DNA of 30,079 nucleotides from IDS-8 sp040902105 (GTDB taxonomy: Bacteria > Pseudomonadota > Gammaproteobacteria > Steroidobacterales > Woeseiaceae). Shown here one piece after another: positions 8,123-16,105 of the stretch. Below the pieces are notes generated by a model. The model ran no database searches. It was not told where the DNA came from and saw only the letters and a program-made list of their open reading frames with translations. The translations under genes and the position numbers were made by a program. Where the stretch lies: assembly GCA_040902105.1 (NCBI GenBank), contig JBBDXW010000035.1, forward strand, positions 1 through 30,079. The letters run 5' to 3'. The first letter of the stretch is position 1. Each line of letters begins with the position of its first letter.

Positions 8123-9487
8123 TTACGGCTGCGCCGGTTCCCAGGCTTGCGATTCCTTGAAGGACAGTCGGTACTGCCGCAGGTTGTAGGCGAGAATGCC
8201 GGTGGCGAACAGGCCGGCTAGTACCGCGACGGAGCCCACCGAATAGCGCAGCATGGATTCGTCCCTGAAAATGTAATCCGTGAACACCGCAATACCGGTT
8301 GGACCGACCGTAAGGCCGAGGATGTTGACGACGAAATAGTAAAGCGCCGACGCCTGCGCTCGCATCTGGTTGGGCGTGACGATCATCAACGCGGAAATGC
8401 CGGCAGACGTCGATGCGAGCACGCCTGCGGTCGTGGGGAGGAGCATCACGAGCGCGAGCGTCGGCGATGGCATCAACGGCGTCAGCACCGCGCAGACGAC
8501 ACCCATCAGGTTCAGATAGAGCGCAGCCCGCATGTGCGCATCCTCGGCACCGCGCTTCATCAGATACTCCGGCAACCACGAAGCCAGGACGATCGACACA
8601 GCGCCCGCAACCAGCGTGACGGCGCCGTAAGCCAGACCGATATCCTGAACAGCCCAGTCCCAGGTTCTGATGAACATCGTGGGGATCCAGGCGAAGAAAC
8701 CGTACGACAGAATCCCCACAGTCGACATGCCGAAGAAATGGCTACCATACATGCGCCAGCGCTGGCCGAAGAAGCGGGCGACGGTGGCAAGAGACAGGTG
8801 GCCGTCGGCATCTGCCCCGGCATCGGCGGACATGCGCCCTTTCCGTTCGGGCTCCTTCACCGTCAGCATGAGCGCAGCGACGAGGATACCCGGCAGACCG
8901 ACGACCACGAACACCGTCTGCCACGCGTACAACTCGCCGACGACCGGCAGGGTCACGGGCGGCGCCTGGCTGACCACCGCGATCACCTGCCCGCCGAGAA
9001 TCATCGCGAGCCCGACGCCCATGGATATGCCCATCGTGTAGAAAGCGATCGCGCGGCCCCGGATTTCCTTGGGGAAGTAATCACTCATCATCGACAGCGC
9101 GCTCGGGCTCAACGCCGCCTCGCCGACGCCGACACCGACCCTGGCGAGAAAGAGCTGGATGTAATTGCGGGAGAGGCCGCAAGCCGCGGTCATCAGGCAC
9201 CAGATCGCGATACCCGCGGCGATGATGCCGCGGCGGCTATAGCGGTCAGCCAGTCTTGCGATCGGTATGCCGAGCAGCGTGTAGAAGATCGCGAACGCAA
9301 GCCCGAGCAACAGGCTCATCTGCGTGTCGGAAATATCGAGGTCCCGGCGGATCGGCTCGACCATCAGTGCCATGACCTGCCGGTCGATGAAAGAAACCGT
9401 GTAGGCGACGGTCAGGACGACGACTACGTACCAGGAATAGAGTGGCGACGGATACCCGCTGTCCGCCCGTTTCTCCCCGATACTCAT
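8123..9487 (-). CDS. MFS transporter, Spinster-like
   Basis: A 454-residue inner-membrane protein with about 12 hydrophobic segments. The N-terminal YTVSFIDRQVMALMVEPIRRDL and the loop GIPIARLADRYSRR (the MFS DRxxRR signature after TM2) are typical of the Spinster-like group of the major facilitator superfamily. An acidic central loop (DAGADADG) separates the two six-helix halves. Such carriers in catabolic clusters usually import organic acids or aromatic substrates; the cargo here is unknown. It has its own promoter with an operator copy at 9604-9619, so it is probably transcribed alone and induced with the cluster. Confidence 0.9.
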   Translation of the reverse strand: MSIGEKRADSGYPSPLYSWYVVVVLTVAYTVSFIDRQVMALMVEPIRRDLDISDTQMSLLLGLAFAIFYTLLGIPIARLADRYSRRGIIAAGIAIWCLMTAACGLSRNYIQLFLARVGVGVGEAALSPSALSMMSDYFPKEIRGRAIAFYTMGISMGVGLAMILGGQVIAVVSQAPPVTLPVVGELYAWQTVFVVVGLPGILVAALMLTVKEPERKGRMSADAGADADGHLSLATVARFFGQRWRMYGSHFFGMSTVGILSYGFFAWIPTMFIRTWDWAVQDIGLAYGAVTLVAGAVSIVLASWLPEYLMKRGAEDAHMRAALYLNLMGVVCAVLTPLMPSPTLALVMLLPTTAGVLASTSAGISALMIVTPNQMRAQASALYYFVVNILGLTVGPTGIAVFTDYIFRDESMLRYSVGSVAVLAGLFATGILAYNLRQYRLSFKESQAWEPAQP

Positions 9488-9593
9488 CGGTGGTCGTTCG
9501 GCGGCGCCTGTCCGTCGTTCATGAGCGTCGTGCTTCGAAACGCTTCCATCTTTCTGTCACCCCGCCGTTGGCCCGCTGCAGCGGCCGGAGTAT

Positions 9594-9619
9594 ACTATAC
9601 CTAACCGAGTTATCTAGGT
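9594..9619 (-). promoter_or_regulatory. Promoter element with palindromic operator, copy C
   Basis: The operator ACCGAGTTATCTAGGT lies at 9604-9619. Four bases downstream on the minus strand is TATAGT (9594-9599), a good -10 box for the MFS gene. The same geometry is seen at copy B. Confidence 0.7.
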
Positions 9620-9633
9620 ACTGGCGCGAACCA

Positions 9634-10572
9634 TCAGCCCCACCTGCCTCCGTCGTGCCCCAGCGGCAGCCCGGCGGCGGCCGTGAACCCGTAAAATTCG
9701 TCGGCAGGCAGGAACTCCGCCACGCCACGCCGCACGTCGAGCAGCTTCTTGAGATCAATACCGGTGTCGTATCCCATCGAATTCAGCATGAAAACCAGGT
9801 CCTCGGTCACGATGTTGCCGCTCGCGCCCGGCGCCGCCGGACAGCCGCCGAGGCCCCCCAGCGAACTGTCGAGCGTCGTGATGCCGACCTCGAGCGCCGC
9901 CAGTGCATTGGCGATGCCCAGTCCCCTCGTGTTGTGCAGATGCACCCCGGTCAGGCGATCGTCGCCGACCTCGGCGCGCACCAGTTTCACAAGGCGCTTG
10001 ATCTGGGCGGGATTGGCGGAACCCGTCGTGTCCGAGAGCCCGACTTCGTCCGCGCCAGCCTCGATCGCCTTCGCCGCGAGCTCGACGACCTTGCCTTCCG
10101 GCACGACGCCCTCGATGCTGCAGCCGAAGGCGGTCGCGATGCCGACCTCGAAGCGCGGGCGTCGCGCAGCGGGCAGGGCTGCCAGCATGTCGATGATCTC
10201 CGCGATCTCACGAAACACCTCGGCATGGCTTCGGCGCAGGTTGGCCTTGCTGTGGGTCTCGCTTGCCGACAGCGGCAGGCTCATCTTCGTCGCGCCGGCT
10301 TCGACCGCGCGCTGCGCGCCGATCCGGTTCGGTACGAGCGCGGCCACCGACAGACCCTCGATGTCTCTCGCAAAAGCCACGAGCTCCGCGGTGTCGGCGA
10401 GCTGCGGCAGCAGCTTCGCCGGCACGAACGAGCCGACCTCGATTTCCGCCACGCCAGCCGCCGCCTCGTCGCATATCCAGCGCTTCTTGGCCGCGGTGGG
10501 CATGATGGTCTTGATGCTCTGCAGGCCGTCGCGCGGCCCGACCTCGCTGACGAGGATCTTTTTTGCCGACAT
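9634..10572 (-). CDS. HMG-CoA lyase family enzyme (acyl-CoA C-C lyase)
   Basis: A 312-residue TIM-barrel protein of the HMGL/DRE-TIM family. Visible features are GPRDGLQ (Asp15 as metal ligand), HLHNTRG (His211 and His213 metal ligands; the family often has HxHDT here) and the HMG-CoA lyase signature LGGLGGCPAAPGASGNIVTED with catalytic Cys244. The family cleaves 3-hydroxy-3-methylglutaryl-CoA or related 3-hydroxyacyl-CoAs to acetyl-CoA plus a keto acid. Exact specificity cannot be read from the sequence. The start at 10572 (MSAKK) places the catalytic barrel at the N-terminus; a longer frame upstream runs across the divergent gene and is not used. It is transcribed divergently from the LeuCD-type genes, with an operator copy between them. 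Confidence 0.9.
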   Translation of the reverse strand: MSAKKILVSEVGPRDGLQSIKTIMPTAAKKRWICDEAAAGVAEIEVGSFVPAKLLPQLADTAELVAFARDIEGLSVAALVPNRIGAQRAVEAGATKMSLPLSASETHSKANLRRSHAEVFREIAEIIDMLAALPAARRPRFEVGIATAFGCSIEGVVPEGKVVELAAKAIEAGADEVGLSDTTGSANPAQIKRLVKLVRAEVGDDRLTGVHLHNTRGLGIANALAALEVGITTLDSSLGGLGGCPAAPGASGNIVTEDLVFMLNSMGYDTGIDLKKLLDVRRGVAEFLPADEFYGFTAAAGLPLGHDGGRWG

Positions 10573-10586
10573 CCGGAAATCCTGAA

Positions 10587-10602
10587 ACCAAGTTAGGTAT
10601 GT
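10587..10602. promoter_or_regulatory. Palindromic operator, copy D, in a divergent promoter
   Basis: ACCAAGTTAGGTATGT, preceded by A, lies midway between the divergent lyase and LeuC-type starts (43 bp apart). Its right half is the most degenerate of the six copies. A single bound regulator could control both directions. Confidence 0.6.
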
Positions 10603-10614
10603 TACCGGCACATC

Positions 10615-12021
10615 ATGAACGGTCAGACAATCATCGACAAGCTCTGGAACGCACACCGGGTCATGAAAATCGGTGATGAGAGCGATCTCCTCTACATCGA
10701 CCGCATTTTCCTGCATGAGCGCACGGGCAGCATCGCGCTGCAAAGTCTCGAACACGCCGGCTTCGACGTGCGGCGGCCCTCCCGTGTCTTCGCAACGATG
10801 GACCACATCGTCGATACGACGCCCGGCCGCACAGACCGTACGCGCGTTCCGAACGGCGCGGAGTTCATCCGGGCGACCCGCGAGTCGGTGCATGCGGCGG
10901 GCATCACGCTATTCGACATCGGCGATCCCCGGCAGGGAATCGTGCACGTCGTATCGCCGGAACTCGGCATCGCGCTGCCCGGGCTGACGCTGGTCTGTCC
11001 CGACAGCCATACCGGCACGATCGGCGGGCTCGGCGCGCTCGCCTGGGGCATCGGCTCGACCGACGCCGAGCACGCGCTCGCGACGCAGACACTGATCGTG
11101 CGACGCCCGCGGCAGATGCGAGTACGCTTCGACGGCAGCCTTCGGCCGGGCGTAACCGCGAAAGACCTGATCCTGCACCTCATCGGCCGGCACGGCGCCG
11201 GCGGCGGCGCCGGCAGCGCAATCGAATTCGCCGGCGAGGCCGTCCGGGAGTTGCCCGTCGAAGGCCGGCTCACACTCTGCAACATGGCGGTCGAATTCGG
11301 AGCCTGGACCGGCGTCGTGGCGCCGGACGACAGCACGATCGAGTACGTACGCGGCCGACCGTATGCGCCCGAAGACGCCGCCTGGGATTCCGCCGTCGCG
11401 GCATGGCGCACGCTCAGCAGCGACGAGACCGCGCACTTCCACGCCGAGATTGCCGTGGAGGTCGGCGGCCTAGGGCCGCAGGTATCGTGGGGCACGAGCC
11501 TGCAGCACATCGCCGCGACGGACGGTGTGGTGCCGTCCCCGGACGAAGCCGCGGATCGGCATGCGAAAGAAGCGATGCAGCGTGCGCTGCAGTACATGGA
11601 CCTGCAACCGGGGCAGGCGCTGTCCGCGTTGCCGATCGCCGCCGCGTTCATCGGCTCGTGCACGAACGCGCGCCTGTCCGACCTGCGCGAGGCTGCCGCC
11701 GTGCTGAAGGGGCGCAAGGTCTCATCCGATGTTCGCGCGCTATGCGTGCCCGGCTCGTCGACGGTCAAGCGCGCCGCGGAAGCGGAGGGCCTGGATGCCG
11801 TATTCCGTGAAGCCGGTTTCGAGTGGCGGGAATCCGGCTGCTCGCTCTGCTTTTATGCCGGCGGCGAAGGATTCAGCCCTGGCGACCGCGTGATCAGCAG
11901 CACGAACCGCAACTTCGAGGGCCGCCAGGGACCGGGCACGCGCACGCACCTCGCCAGCCCGGCAACGGTCGCCGCCTCCGCCGTACTTGGCCGCATCGGC
12001 AGCGCGGGAGAGCTCTCATGA
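10615..12021 (+). CDS. LeuC-type hydro-lyase large subunit (aconitase superfamily)
   Basis: A 468-residue protein, about the length of E. coli LeuC (466), catalysing hydration or dehydration with a [4Fe-4S] cluster. Cluster ligands are Cys349 (GSCTNAR), Cys409 and Cys412 (GCSLC). The conserved DSHTGT, EFAGEAVRELPVEGRLTLCNMAVE and STNRNFEGRQG blocks are present. It differs from isopropylmalate isomerases at substrate-side segments: HERTGSIALQSL where LeuC has HEVTSPQAF, and GCSLCFYAGG where LeuC has GCSMCLAMN. No leuA or leuB is nearby. I infer a catabolic hydratase for another unsaturated dicarboxylate, such as a citraconate- or dimethylmaleate-like acid, working with the small subunit whose start overlaps this stop (ATGA, 12018-12021). 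Confidence 0.88.
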   Translation: MNGQTIIDKLWNAHRVMKIGDESDLLYIDRIFLHERTGSIALQSLEHAGFDVRRPSRVFATMDHIVDTTPGRTDRTRVPNGAEFIRATRESVHAAGITLFDIGDPRQGIVHVVSPELGIALPGLTLVCPDSHTGTIGGLGALAWGIGSTDAEHALATQTLIVRRPRQMRVRFDGSLRPGVTAKDLILHLIGRHGAGGGAGSAIEFAGEAVRELPVEGRLTLCNMAVEFGAWTGVVAPDDSTIEYVRGRPYAPEDAAWDSAVAAWRTLSSDETAHFHAEIAVEVGGLGPQVSWGTSLQHIAATDGVVPSPDEAADRHAKEAMQRALQYMDLQPGQALSALPIAAAFIGSCTNARLSDLREAAAVLKGRKVSSDVRALCVPGSSTVKRAAEAEGLDAVFREAGFEWRESGCSLCFYAGGEGFSPGDRVISSTNRNFEGRQGPGTRTHLASPATVAASAVLGRIGSAGELS

Positions 12022-12635
12022 CGATGGATCCAACCTTCCGCGGTATCGCAGCGCCGCTCATGCGGATCAATGTCGACACGGATGCGATCATTCCGAGCCG
12101 GGAGATGAAGCGCGTTTCGAAGACTGGCCTGTCCGAAGGCCTGTTTGCGAACTGGCGCTATCTCGACCCGGGCGCCCGTGAACCCAACCCCGACTTCATC
12201 CTGAATCAGGCGCCGTTCGACCGCGCGAGCATCCTGCTCGCCGGCAAGAACTTCGGCTGCGGGTCTTCGCGTGAGCACGCAGTGTGGGCGCTCAAGGAAT
12301 GGGGCATACGAGCCGTCATCGCAGCGAGCTTCGGCTCGATATTCGCCTCCAACTGCCTGAACAATGGCGTCCTGCCGGTGCGTCTCGACGAAGACACCGT
12401 AGAGACCATCGCCGCAGACGTGATGGAGGACCCGCTCGCCAACCAGGTCACCGTCGACCTGGAAAAGCGCCGTATCGTCTCGGGCGACCGCGTCTGGGAG
12501 TTCGACATCGGCGAGCGCGAACGGCAAATGCTGCTGCGCGGGCTGTCCCCGATCGCGATGACCCTTCAGAGCGACGACCGGATCAGCAAGTTCGAAGCTG
12601 ACGACACACGGCGACGGCCCTGGGCCGTCCTCTGA
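12018..12635 (+). CDS. LeuD-type hydro-lyase small subunit
   Basis: A 205-residue swivelling-domain subunit, close to E. coli LeuD (201). Conserved features are NVDTDAIIPSREMKRV, LFANWRYLD, NPDFILNQ, ASILLAGKNFGCGSSREHAVWAL (the GSSREH substrate loop) and SFGSIFASNCLNNGVLPV. The start at 12018 overlaps the large-subunit stop by four bases, so the two are translationally coupled and should form the heterodimer. A longer upstream extension in this frame overlaps the large-subunit gene and is rejected. A short GC-rich hairpin begins right after its stop, between it and the convergent gene. Confidence 0.88.
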   Translation: MTMDPTFRGIAAPLMRINVDTDAIIPSREMKRVSKTGLSEGLFANWRYLDPGAREPNPDFILNQAPFDRASILLAGKNFGCGSSREHAVWALKEWGIRAVIAASFGSIFASNCLNNGVLPVRLDEDTVETIAADVMEDPLANQVTVDLEKRRIVSGDRVWEFDIGERERQMLLRGLSPIAMTLQSDDRISKFEADDTRRRPWAVL

Positions 12636-12652
12636 GCGCCTGCCTCAGGCGC
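12636..12652. terminator. GC-rich hairpin between convergent genes
   Basis: GCGCCTG-CCT-CAGGCGC forms a perfect 7-bp stem directly after the LeuD-type stop and before the end of the convergent NIPSNAP-like gene. There is no T tract on either side, so intrinsic termination would be weak. Confidence 0.4.
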
Positions 12653-12682
12653 CGAGGAGACCGGTTGCGGCCGTACGGCAGA

Positions 12683-13596
12683 TTACTCCTGCAACGGCAC
12701 GAAGCTCGTCTCGACCGCAGGTACCACATGTCCCAATGGTTCTGGGCGAGGGGGAAAAACACGCCCCGATACTTCGAGCGCGTCGCTTCGGCCTTGCCCG
12801 GCGGTAATGTCGTAACGAAAGTGACGCCTTCGTAACCCGCCAGGGACTTCATCACCGCGAGCGTGTTGTTTCGATAAACGTCGAGAAATTTGTCCATGCC
12901 TTTCGGCAGTACGTCGAAATATTCCTTGAACCATCCGGTTGACGAGGGGCGCGGCTCGAGGTCGAGGCCGTCCGCGTCGTTACCCGGCCTGGCGGGCGGG
13001 ATGTCGAGGCCCGTCTCGATCATGCGAAAGCTGGTCTCCCAGTAATTGTTGGCGAGCACGAAGACGGTTTCGGAGAGGTGGCCCCAAAGATTCCGCCCGT
13101 CGTGCTCCTTCGCATACAGCTCCTCCATGCGGCGTCGAAACGACCGTGCATCGCTTCAGTCCTGCAGATGGTGAATGATGACAACGTTGTGCGTCCGACG
13201 CAGCAATTGCCCGACATCCGCGATCTGCTCGGTGAGCAGCTTGCCCTGCAGATGAACGCCATAGTGGCCGCTTATCATCTCGTCTCTGCCCGTCTGCGGA
13301 AAGCCCTGCTCATCCTGCAAGTTCGTGAGGAACGTGTATCCACGGTATCCCTTGATCCGACGCGTGATCGAGTAAACTTCGTTGCGATACGCTTGCGCGA
13401 AGTCGTCGAAGCGCTCGGGTTTGACGTCCCAGTATTCCTCGATCCACACGGCGGGACCGACATGCTGCAGGGAGGCCGCCGTGGGTTCCGCCGCGGTCGC
13501 TGCCGAAACAAAGGCTATCCACCCGGATAGCACCGACGCCAACACGATCGCAGCGCGTCGGGCCACGGGGTGCAGTTTCTTCGGTGTCAGTTTCAT
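12683..13596 (-). pseudogene. Exported tandem NIPSNAP/EthD-like protein, broken by TGA and a frameshift
   Basis: From ATG 13596 (GGAG upstream) a signal peptide (AAIVLASVLSGWIAFVSAATAAEP) leads into an alpha-beta domain: VWIEEYWDVKPERFDDFAQAY, then YRGYTFLTNL. After VVIIHHLQD an in-frame TGA (13156-13158) appears, but the same frame continues with SDARSFRRRMEELYAKEHDG and a second copy of the domain (GWFKEYFDVLPKGMDKFLDVYR, YEGVTFVTTLPPG). Near 12718-12724 a one-base shift is needed to reach the natural-looking end VETSFVPLQE and TAA at 12683. Tandem dimeric alpha-beta barrel proteins of this type have no fixed function. It lies 59 bp after the VOC gene, so it is probably last in the CoA-transferase operon. 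TGG (Trp) to TGA is the simplest origin of the stop. Confidence 0.65.
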
Positions 13597-13655
13597 CTTG
13601 GGTCTCCTGTCCGAGTTACGCGGCCGCGGCGTTAGCGAAACCGGCATGAAACCAC

Positions 13656-14762
13656 CTACCTCTCTATGAACTCAACGATTTCCCCTGAGTATCCTCGGCA
13701 AGCGAGCGCACGCCTTCCGGTCGAAGGCAGCATCGAATGTGAATCAATTTCACTGAACGGTAATCCTGACTGTCTCAATGCGCTGGCGATCAGATCGAGA
13801 TCTTGGGTCGCAAAGGTGCACATACATGCGCCGGGAACCAAGCATTCGTGAGCCGACGGGCGGGGATTTATCGCCTCTGGATATTCATCGATTTGGATCG
13901 AGCAGTATTCGGGAGCCCTGACAGCGGCCATTTTGTACAACCTGTCTTCGGGAAGGCTGAATCTATTGGCGAGATTCGTCCGCCGTACATCGACTTCCAT
14001 CCTCGACTTCATCGCTAGCGTTTTCAGATAAAAGTCGCGGGTTTCCCGATAGGGCCGGGCAGCCAGAGTTTGAATGAACAAGGGACCCACATTGTTGGGA
14101 CCAAGTGCTAACAGGCTATCGAGCTGCGCATGCTGGGTGAAATAAAGCGGTTCTCCTGATGGCCCCTTGAATTGGGCAGCACGATAACTTGGCGCACCAT
14201 CTTTCGTACTGGAATCTCCGGGCCCCCCCGCGTGAACGAACGGCAACCCCTTCAGCTGACTGACCATGACATCGGGCGAGCGCACGCGTATTTCCAGAGC
14301 GACCCAGCCCAGGGTTTCATGGAAATCGGCCTGCTGAAAATCATCGCCGAGCTCGACAATTCGGATCAAGCCATGGTCGTGCTCAGGCGGTCCGACGACC
14401 GCGGCTATTCGGTCCGCCATCGCGGGTGTGCCCCAGAAGTCGGCAATTTCCGGGGGGATTCGGCCGCGCCAAAGTTCAACATAACCAAAGCCTTTCGTGT
14501 AGGCATCCACCGTTTCAGCAACGCTTGGAACTGCCAAAGTGCCGGCAGCTATCACCGATACCAACGTGGAGGGGTCACCCCATGGCTGTGGCGCAACATC
14601 GCTGGAGCCGTCAGTCGACGCTGCAACTGCATAACTTGGAACTCGCAGCCCAAGCGAGGCCGTCAGGAGCAACAACCCGACTGATTTTGCCGCCTCTCTT
14701 TTCGAGCGATCTATGACGTCGGATGCATTGAATAAACGAGTCGGTCGATTATCGTCGTCCAT
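13656..14762 (-). CDS. Exported VOC (glyoxalase/extradiol-dioxygenase fold) protein
   Basis: A 368-residue protein with a hydrophobic export segment at about residues 25-50 (SVGLLLLTASLGLRV ... YAVAAS) preceded by SKREAAK, a weak Tat-like motif. The mature part has two VOC-type halves: LAVPSVAETVDAYTKGFGYVE ... LGWVALEIRV, then IQTLAARPYRETRDFYLKTLAM ... CSIQIDEYPEAI ... YSGEIVEFIER. It is distantly related to the VOC protein at 19166 (shared IELDEYPAEA/IQIDEYPEAI and a closing GEIVEFIE/DELIELIE). The metal ligands expected of active dioxygenases are not obvious. The start at 14762 has GGAG 8 bp upstream. It lies 54 bp after the CoA-transferase, probably in one operon. Confidence 0.8.
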   Translation of the reverse strand: MDDDNRPTRLFNASDVIDRSKREAAKSVGLLLLTASLGLRVPSYAVAASTDGSSDVAPQPWGDPSTLVSVIAAGTLAVPSVAETVDAYTKGFGYVELWRGRIPPEIADFWGTPAMADRIAAVVGPPEHDHGLIRIVELGDDFQQADFHETLGWVALEIRVRSPDVMVSQLKGLPFVHAGGPGDSSTKDGAPSYRAAQFKGPSGEPLYFTQHAQLDSLLALGPNNVGPLFIQTLAARPYRETRDFYLKTLAMKSRMEVDVRRTNLANRFSLPEDRLYKMAAVRAPEYCSIQIDEYPEAINPRPSAHECLVPGACMCTFATQDLDLIASALRQSGLPFSEIDSHSMLPSTGRRALACRGYSGEIVEFIER

Positions 14763-14816
14763 TGGAGCTACTCCGTTAAGATTAGTGCTTCACCCGAATT
14801 GTTGCGCCCGGCCGCT

Positions 14817-16010
14817 TCAAGCGCGCAGGACACCCTCGTTCGCGATGCGGTCGACGTCCGGCCCAGCGTATCCAAGTTCGCCGAGAACTTCACGAGTATG
14901 TTCGCCGGCTTTGGGCACGTCGCGACGCTGCGCTACCCTTGCCTTCCCGAACTGGAGCGGCAATGTCGGCAGTTTCGTCTGCGTGCCGCGATTGGGGCCG
15001 TCGGTCAGCGTCAGCGGAACGAGCCCGCCACTCGCGTTGAGGTGCGGGTCATCGAACATGTCCTGCGGGCGGTTGATCGGAGCGAATGGCAGGCCGGTCT
15101 TTTCGAGCCGCTCGATGAGTTGCGGCTGGGAAAACTCCGTGAACACTTCCCGTATGACCGGCAGAATGCGCTCGCGCTGGCGTACGCGGTCGGCGTTTCG
15201 CGTAAGGGTTGCGTCGCCGGCGAACTCCGCGAGACCGAACGCATGGCAAAACGTTTTCCACTGGCCGTCGGTCACAACGCCGACGAATACCGGCTGCCCG
15301 TCCCCCGCCTCGAATACGTCGTAGACTGCCCAGGACGAGATGCGGACTGGCATCGGATTCGCGGCGGCGCCGGTCACCGCGAATTGCGCCATGTGTTGAC
15401 CAACGAGAAAGACCGCGCTCTCGAACAGCGAGGCCGTTACGTGCCTGCCGCGCCCGGTGGCATTCCGCTCCACAACCGCGGCGAGAATGCCGAGCGCGCC
15501 GAACAGCGCCCCCTGCACGTCGACCACTGAAGCGCCCGCGCGAAGCGGCCGTCCCGGTGGCCCGGTCATGTAAGCGAGCCCGCTCATCATCTGCGCTACC
15601 TCGTCGAGCGCAGTGCGATTCTCGTACGGTCCTGCGAGAAAGCCTTTTTCCGAGCAATACACCAGGCGAGGATTCCTTTCGCTGAGGGTTTCGTAGCCAA
15701 ACCCCAGCCGCTCCATCGTGCCCAGCCGGAAGTTCTCGATGAACACGTCCGCCGTATCGATGAGCCGGAGCGCCGCCTCTCTTCCGCCGTCGCTCTTCAC
15801 GTCAAGGCAGATACTGCGCTTGTTTCTGTTGTACATCGGAAAATATCCCGCACCGGATCCTGCAAGCTCGCGGGTCTTGTCACCTCCAGGAGGCTCGACC
15901 TTGATCACGTCCGCGCCGAGCTCGGCCAGCATCATCCCGCATGCCGGACCCATGATCATGTGTGTGAATTCGATGACCTTTAGTTTCTCGAGCGGTGTTG
16001 CGCTATCCAT
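14817..16010 (-). CDS. CaiB/BaiF family (class III) CoA-transferase
   Basis: A 397-residue protein of the usual family length. The N-terminal VIEFTHMIMGPACGMMLAEL and GADVIKVEPPGGD, a SICLDVKSDGGREAALRLI block, the acceptor Asp136 in TALDEVAQMMSG, and GRGRHVTASLFESA are the family hallmarks. The enzyme moves CoA between carboxylic acids through an acyl-Asp intermediate. Relatives activate citramalate, itaconate, mesaconate, oxalate or carnitine. The neighbouring LeuCD-type hydratase and HMGL-type lyase suggest that it activates a hydroxy-dicarboxylate before C-C cleavage, which is an inference. It is first in the minus-strand operon with the VOC and NIPSNAP-like genes, driven from the operator-bearing divergent promoter at 16066-16093. 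Confidence 0.92.
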   Translation of the reverse strand: MDSATPLEKLKVIEFTHMIMGPACGMMLAELGADVIKVEPPGGDKTRELAGSGAGYFPMYNRNKRSICLDVKSDGGREAALRLIDTADVFIENFRLGTMERLGFGYETLSERNPRLVYCSEKGFLAGPYENRTALDEVAQMMSGLAYMTGPPGRPLRAGASVVDVQGALFGALGILAAVVERNATGRGRHVTASLFESAVFLVGQHMAQFAVTGAAANPMPVRISSWAVYDVFEAGDGQPVFVGVVTDGQWKTFCHAFGLAEFAGDATLTRNADRVRQRERILPVIREVFTEFSQPQLIERLEKTGLPFAPINRPQDMFDDPHLNASGGLVPLTLTDGPNRGTQTKLPTLPLQFGKARVAQRRDVPKAGEHTREVLGELGYAGPDVDRIANEGVLRA

Positions 16011-16065
16011 GGGCGATCCCGTTTTGCGTTGATCCCTCTTCGAGCCTTCAGATTTCGGCTGCGAT

Positions 16066-16093
16066 AGTATAGATTCAACAAAGGTTACTTAGT
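16066..16093. promoter_or_regulatory. Divergent promoter with palindromic operator, copy E
   Basis: The operator ACAAAGGTTACTTAGT is at 16078-16093. On the minus strand TATACT (16066-16071) lies six bases downstream, a good -10 for the CoA-transferase operon. The amidohydrolase starts 13 bp away on the other side. Confidence 0.7.
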
Positions 16094-16105
16094 GAGCGTT
16101 ATGCA

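Noticed and set aside
8534..10596. Long plus-strand open frames opposite the MFS and lyase genes
   Set aside because: Their composition is that of GC-rich antisense shadows, and both overlap clearly recognised genes.
10615..12635. Assignment as the leucine biosynthesis isomerase (leuCD)
   Set aside because: No leuA or leuB nearby, altered substrate-side motifs, and shared regulation with catabolic genes. The biosynthetic role is not excluded, but I did not give the gene symbols.
13156..13158. TGA as a selenocysteine or reassigned Trp codon
   Set aside because: Other genes here use TGA as their natural stop, no SECIS-like element was noticed, and a second lesion (frameshift) lies in the same gene.
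13611..13620. Half-site resembling the cluster operator (CCGAGTTACG)
   Set aside because: Only one half of the palindrome is present.
14770..14786. Operator-like sequence upstream of the VOC gene (ACTCCGTTAAGATTAGT)
   Set aside because: It has 17 instead of 16 bases between the conserved ends and lacks the invariant central positions. It is also inside a probable operon.
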